From positions 2,604,001 through 2,668,000 of the forward strand of contig OY751489.1 in assembly GCA_963565915.1 (NCBI GenBank): a DNA stretch of 64,000 nucleotides, given 5' to 3'. Made by a program: the position numbers and the translations under genes. The notes beneath the pieces are model-generated. The model saw only the letters and a list, made by a program, of their open reading frames with translations. It was not told the DNA's origin and made no database searches. This stretch comes from Entoloma clypeatum (lineage: Eukaryota; Basidiomycota; Agaricomycetes; Agaricales; Entolomataceae). Positions 59,619 to 64,000 of this stretch are shown piece by piece (within the stretch, counting starts at the first letter, position 1; the number at the start of each line of letters is the position of its first letter).

Positions 59619-61454
59619 ATGGTGAACACCACACTTCACCTGGTTAAAAAGGATCTCATCGATAGCCTCGCGAAGGTCATGAGCAATGATGCTTCCTTAA
59701 CACCTCAGGAAGCAATGCTCAAGGTTACAATGGAAATGCTCGCCAACAACCCATATGTCCCGCCGAAAGGATGTCCCGTGAACGATCTTCCTCCCGAGCT
59801 TCTGGCGTATATTTTCAAGGTCGGGACACAGATGGAGGCGGAGGGAGGCTTCTCTGACGATGAGGACGATGAGGAGCTCGCTGATCAGTTTGATCTAAAA
59901 GACGGATGGTCATCTGAAAGTGATGATATGGAGGTAGACGGCCCGAGCGGGAAAGTCAAAAAATCGGAACAGGACAAGATGGAAACCATCCAAGCAGAGG
60001 AGGACGAAGAGGAAGAGGACGATGAAGACCTGGTATTGCCTTTCCAAGTGCTGGTGTCACACGTTTGTCGTCATTGGCGCGAAATTGCCCTCGAATCGCC
60101 GGCGCTTTTCACCACGCTTACGTTCAGCGAAGGCCCGCCGTTCGAAAAGTCAAGAATCTGGATTGAGCGATCCAAAGGACTTCCATTGGATATACATATA
60201 GACTTTACCATCCCAGACGATGAAGTAGCCCCTTTCACCCCCGGAGACGACGATGCGTCGGCGGAGAGCACCTTACCCGCTATACGTGCAGAAACCCACG
60301 GTCAAATATACATGGCAGAGCATTCCGAGTGCCAGCACCCTCCACCTGCATTATCCCTTCCGGATCTCGGCACGATACTCGACATTCTTGTACCGCATAT
60401 TAAGCAGTGGCGCCAGCTTGAAGTCACTTGTAGCGTCTATGACTACATGCACCTCTTGCTCACCCGCCTGTCAGAATGTCCTACTGCGCCACTTCTCGAA
60501 GTGCTCCAACTCTACCATTACGAGGATTGTGAAGACTACGAGACCTTTGGTCCGCGGGAGCTGGCCACGCCCTTCCTTATATTCAACGGCGAGGCGCCAA
60601 AGCTTAGAGATGTCGCGCTTTGGGGTGTCCATCTTGACTGGGACCGTTCCGTCTCATTATTGTCAGGATTGCGCGATTTCGAACTCGCATATCATGCAAA
60701 AGACGTCCGCCCCTCCTGGGAAACCTTCACCAAACTGATTTCGAATTCGCCAGACATTCGGACTCTTACCTTGTGTCTTTCCGGCCCTGCACATGGCAAC
60801 GACGAGGATGATTGGGGCTCAGAACCGTTCGAGATCCCATCCTTAAAAGATCTTGTTTTGTGCTACCACGACCAAAAATACGCGATCGCACTCGTGCGCA
60901 AACTCTCTGTGCCAAATGTACACAGCCTTACGCTTGATTATGATGACGAGGATCACTCAGATTTTGCGCATTGCCTGACGTTGCCTATGCCCAGGAAAAC
61001 CAAGTCGTTGCTTGCGGGATTGGAGCACTTGAAAATCGCTGGATTGCCATGCAATGACAAGACAATCGACCAGATATTCGAGCAGTTGGTCGGTCTGAAG
61101 ACCCTCAATCTGAATTGCTCAAGAGAAGAAGAAGAGAAATATTTTCTCCGGTTACTCAAGTCCTCTTCAGGAGGCGCGGGGTCCAAGTTGTACTGCCCAA
61201 ATCTGCAGACCATCACGACATCGGGTATCCAAGGTTCACAGATGAAGACATTCATCACAAACCGGAAGGCGGCAGGAGTTCCGATCAAGAGGGTGTTGAT
61301 GAGTGAAGAAGATGATGTTGATGAACAGCAAGAGCAATGGATGAGGACGAACGTGGAAGAATTTGAATTTTTTGAGCCTTCTGATTCGGAAGAGGAATTT
61401 GTTGATGAGGATGAAGACGATGTGGACATAGACGACGAGACGGACGGGGACTGA
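59619..61454 (+). CDS. F-box-like protein with acidic inserts
   Basis: Single 611-codon exon starting MVNTTLHLVKKDLIDSLAKV. The F-box-like motif is split: NDLPPELLAYIFKVG (about residue 54) and LVSHVCRHWREIALESPALF (about 148), with an acidic insert between (FSDDEDDEELADQF, AEEDEEEEDDEDLVLP). A leucine-rich region follows (LPDLGTILDILVPHIKQWRQ, HLKIAGLPCNDKTIDQIFEQ), and a very acidic tail ends the protein (FVDEDEDDVDIDDETDGD). The architecture is common in agaricomycetes. The split F-box may not bind SKP1 in the usual way. No orthologue is recognised. Confidence 0.78.
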   Translation: MVNTTLHLVKKDLIDSLAKVMSNDASLTPQEAMLKVTMEMLANNPYVPPKGCPVNDLPPELLAYIFKVGTQMEAEGGFSDDEDDEELADQFDLKDGWSSESDDMEVDGPSGKVKKSEQDKMETIQAEEDEEEEDDEDLVLPFQVLVSHVCRHWREIALESPALFTTLTFSEGPPFEKSRIWIERSKGLPLDIHIDFTIPDDEVAPFTPGDDDASAESTLPAIRAETHGQIYMAEHSECQHPPPALSLPDLGTILDILVPHIKQWRQLEVTCSVYDYMHLLLTRLSECPTAPLLEVLQLYHYEDCEDYETFGPRELATPFLIFNGEAPKLRDVALWGVHLDWDRSVSLLSGLRDFELAYHAKDVRPSWETFTKLISNSPDIRTLTLCLSGPAHGNDEDDWGSEPFEIPSLKDLVLCYHDQKYAIALVRKLSVPNVHSLTLDYDDEDHSDFAHCLTLPMPRKTKSLLAGLEHLKIAGLPCNDKTIDQIFEQLVGLKTLNLNCSREEEEKYFLRLLKSSSGGAGSKLYCPNLQTITTSGIQGSQMKTFITNRKAAGVPIKRVLMSEEDDVDEQQEQWMRTNVEEFEFFEPSDSEEEFVDEDEDDVDIDDETDGD

Positions 61455-61602
61455 GGTGACAGGAGGCAGATGTGATCACTAATCTCCATTAGTGTACGTA
61501 GAGTAAACGTAAGGGGTATCGCAGGTACTCGGGGAATGATGATGAAACTGATGTCCTGCAACAGATGAGTAAATGCAGTGCGTCCCAAATTGAGGTGAAA
61601 TG

Positions 61603-62397
61603 CTACGACAGAGGACGGGGCGATTTGTATGGCAGGCGAGTCGCACCCAAAACAATATGCGGAATCTCTTCCTCCTCATTCACCAATTTAAGCGTTCCTA
61701 ATGCCCGATCTGGGCACGGCATGGCGATGAGAACGGAGACCTGAAGCATGTCCACTCGTTGTGTCACAGGTTTCGCGGGAATTGTCACTGGGGATGCTTC
61801 GTGCATGGCGCCAACACGCCACCGCTGATACATCGCACGGAGGAGACGGGCGCGGATGGTGGACGATGTCGTGGGATGCGGCAATGATGCTGAGAATTCT
61901 GAGTTGTGTTCGTGGGCGGGCTTGGAAGGAGGAGTGTGCTTGGAGCGACGCTTGGCCTGAACAGGCAGTGCTGCCAATGGCTGGGCAAGAATAATGAGAG
62001 ACAGTGGAAGGGGGCAGCGGGAAAGTAACAGTACCATCATCTGATTCCACCTCTCGCCTCCCTGAACAAGCCACGCCGTGAACATTTTTGGTTTCGTGCC
62101 GAGGCGGTGTCTGCGGCCGCCTTGAGCGCGAGGGGCCAGAATAATTCCTGCGGCTATGGCTTCGTCGAGGTGCAGCGGGAAGCGACGGCGGATAACATAT
62201 GATCTGAGGACGACGGCGCAGGAGACAAAGAGGAGGACCAAGAGTGTGGCGAGGAAGGTGATACTAAGCGAGGTCAGCGGGATCGACGGTGGAGGGGCCA
62301 AAACTTACAGATAGAGATTGCTGGAGCTCTTGATGCCGGCAGCGGGGCTCTGGTTCTGCGGCGGTGCGGTCGGGGAGGACGACGGCAGTGAAGACAT
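61603..62397 (-). CDS. Single-pass membrane protein, basidiomycete hypothetical family
   Basis: Two exons, 62397-62309 and 62263-61603 (45-bp intron), giving 249 residues. N-terminus MSSLPSSSPTAPPQNQSP is Ser/Pro-rich. The intron falls just before one strong transmembrane segment (LYLITFLATLLVLLFVSCAV) followed by RSYVIRRRF, suggesting a cytosolic C-terminal domain by the positive-inside rule. LDEAIAAGIILAPRAQGGRR and HRLGTKPKMFTAWL resemble a mushroom-restricted family I remember without a function. The C-terminal half has low-conservation Ser/Pro sequence and ends GATRLPYKSPRPLS. It is head to head with the DUF6533-type gene (starts 122 bp apart), so the two may share a promoter. Confidence 0.72.
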
Positions 62398-62518
62398 CGA
62401 CCTGAATCTGTTGTGACGCGTGACAGATGTGGTACAATTATTGATGCAATCAGGTTATTTAAAACACTTACTTACATAACGTAATGTCCTTGGTTATCTC
62501 GTTGCCTCTTCCCACACG

Positions 62519-63992
62519 ATGTCCATCGCCGACGTGCTGCCCCCGTCTCTCGACCTCCCCCCCCACCTCAGCGCACACAAGTACTTCCTCGTCTGTACCC
62601 TCACCGTCGCCGCATGGGACACCCTCGTACTCTCCCCCCGCACCTGGCGCTTGATGAAGACCCAAGGCTGGCCTGCACTCAAAGTTCTCTTCAACTTTCT
62701 CAGGTTCTTCATGCCCCTGGAGTTCATCGTCGTCGGTACGCTCCCTCTTTCATTCCTCTTCCAATCCTCTCTTGACCGCTTCTCAGCCGTGGCGTTTTTT
62801 GACACCAAATGGTCTCAGGAGGTGCGCCGCTGGACTTATTCATATAGTGCCTTGTTGATGACCAACCATTCCAGACCTGCCAAAAGTTCTATCTTTTTGA
62901 ACCCATCTGCACAGCAGTTTTGCTAGCCGCTACCTCTGGTGCGCACTATCCTGTCTGTGTGATTATATCGATCATACTCTGTAACAGCCATCCATGTCAT
63001 CCGTATCCATGCCATCTATGACAAGAATAGGACCGTTCTCTACTCTATGGGCTTTCTTTTCGCTGTCCAAGTCGTTGTGACTGGCGTCGCATCCGGCTTC
63101 TACCGTTGTATGTAGAATCCCCAACTCCCATCCATATTCGTTCCTCATCAATCCGGTCCCAGCGGTCCCTCTTCTCGTAGGCCAGGGTTGTATTGCAGGC
63201 CCGAAACATGCCTGGGTTGGGATGTATTGGGTCGCACCAACTCTGCTGTATACAGTTTCCGTACGACTCAGGCCGTTAACTTTTTCCAACAACTGATAAT
63301 CCGGCAGTTTGGCCTTGCCGTAATGCGTTCAATCGAGTCGCTCAGCGCCAAACCCCTCAGCCCATGGAAACTGATGCTCCGCGATGGCCTCAATCTCTAT
63401 GGTGTTCGTAATACCTTGCCACGATGATGCTACGCATACCAATCGTTTCTGTTCAACAGGCCATTTTTCTTGTCAACCTGACCAACGTGATCTTCTGGTT
63501 TGTTATCAAGCCAACCGGCGTGGCAGATCCGGTCCGCACTATTGTGACTAGGTCAGTTCACTCAGCGCTTGTCCATATGAAACTGTCCCCCGACATGATG
63601 CACCCTCCAGTATGGCAGCAGTTCTCACCACCTCCATGTCCCTTCGCATCGTTCTTTCAGTTCGTGGCAGCCTCGTCCAGGGTGGCTCCTTTGCGCTCTC
63701 TGCCACCACCAATACTGGTTCATCCCGGACCACCCATGTTATCACGACCCGCACAGGCGGCGTCCCAACTCATCTTTCCACAAACGGGCCACACACCTAC
63801 ACCCTCGACGACATGCGCTCCAAACCGGAGGGTGATTGGGTCGCTGATGGTAAGTCGAGTGTCAATGAGAGGGAGAGCAAACATACCATCATGGACTCGG
63901 CAGACCCGGAGCGCGCGCCCCCTATTGGAGTGAAGGTTACGATCGATCGGGAAATCGATTATGATTCATCCCCATACCCTCATGCCAAGTGA
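62519..63992 (+). CDS. DUF6533-type multi-pass membrane protein
   Basis: About eight exons spanning 62519 to the TGA at 63990-63992, just inside the window. N-terminus MSIADVLPPSLDLPPHLSAH, then HKYFLVCTLTVAAWDTLVLS with PRTWRLM, the DUF6533 pattern. Successive hydrophobic segments include VLFNFLRFFMPLEFIVVG, IYDKNRTVLYSMGFLFAVQV, AWVGMYWVAPTLLYTVS and AIFLVNLTNVIFWFVI, giving about seven transmembrane helices. The cytosolic tail (TYTLDDMRSKPEGDWVADG) is hydrophilic. Such proteins are abundant in agaricomycetes and of unknown role, though often likened to seven-helix receptors. Some exon joins (near 63115 and 63260) were inferred from expected sequence, so exact borders are less certain. Confidence 0.75.
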
Positions 63993-64000
63993 GCGTTGGC

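Overview
This window looks like nuclear DNA of a basidiomycete fungus, most likely an agaricomycete (mushroom-forming). The evidence is very intron-dense genes with 45-70 bp GT-AG introns, chromodomain Gypsy (chromovirus) retrotransposons, F-box/LRR proteins with acidic inserts, a DUF6533-type membrane protein, and a Harbinger element carrying an agaricomycete-style Myb/SANT partner gene. I worked by eye only: exon joins, repeat ends and target-site duplications (TSDs) were read from the sequence, while family names come from remembered motifs and were not searched.

The window has two halves. Bases 1 to about 31,800 are mostly a nest of transposable elements around one intact host gene, AOS1 (SUMO E1 small subunit, 3075-4447). 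In order: a Gypsy gag-like gene on the minus strand; LTR pieces; AOS1; a broken flavoprotein gene; a decayed Copia element; an apparently intact Tc1/mariner element; a decayed chromodomain Gypsy element whose LTR is split by a solo LTR; an agaricomycete orphan gene; a recent complete Gypsy chromovirus (17089-24360, TSD aacac); a PIF/Harbinger element (24936-27633, TSD taa); a non-autonomous hAT-like element (28049-29293, 8-bp TSD); a truncated tyrosine recombinase; and a second solo LTR (TSD cagaa).

Bases 31,800 to 64,000 are a compact host-gene block: PLD1, a SAP-domain gene containing a 200-N gap, tRNA-Asp(GTC), RPC9, threonine synthase, a SIKE/FGFR1OP2-like STRIPAK coiled-coil gene, a PH-domain protein, PRP8, a damaged GNAT gene, two F-box-type genes, ribosomal protein eS19 with an unusual acidic tail, and two membrane-protein genes.

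The most interesting unit is the 7.27-kb chromovirus at 17089. It combines (a) an 11-nt primer-binding site exactly complementary to the predicted 5' end of its own transcript, as in Tf1-type self-priming; (b) an A-AAA-AAA slip site touching the gag stop codon and leading into a -1 frame pol; and (c) a spliced antisense gene between pol and the 3' LTR that encodes a six-cysteine zinc cluster assembled across a 50-bp intron. Other elements show ectopic recombination at the Tc1 element, CpG-transition decay resembling RIP, and an LTR lying 49 bp upstream of the AOS1 start codon.
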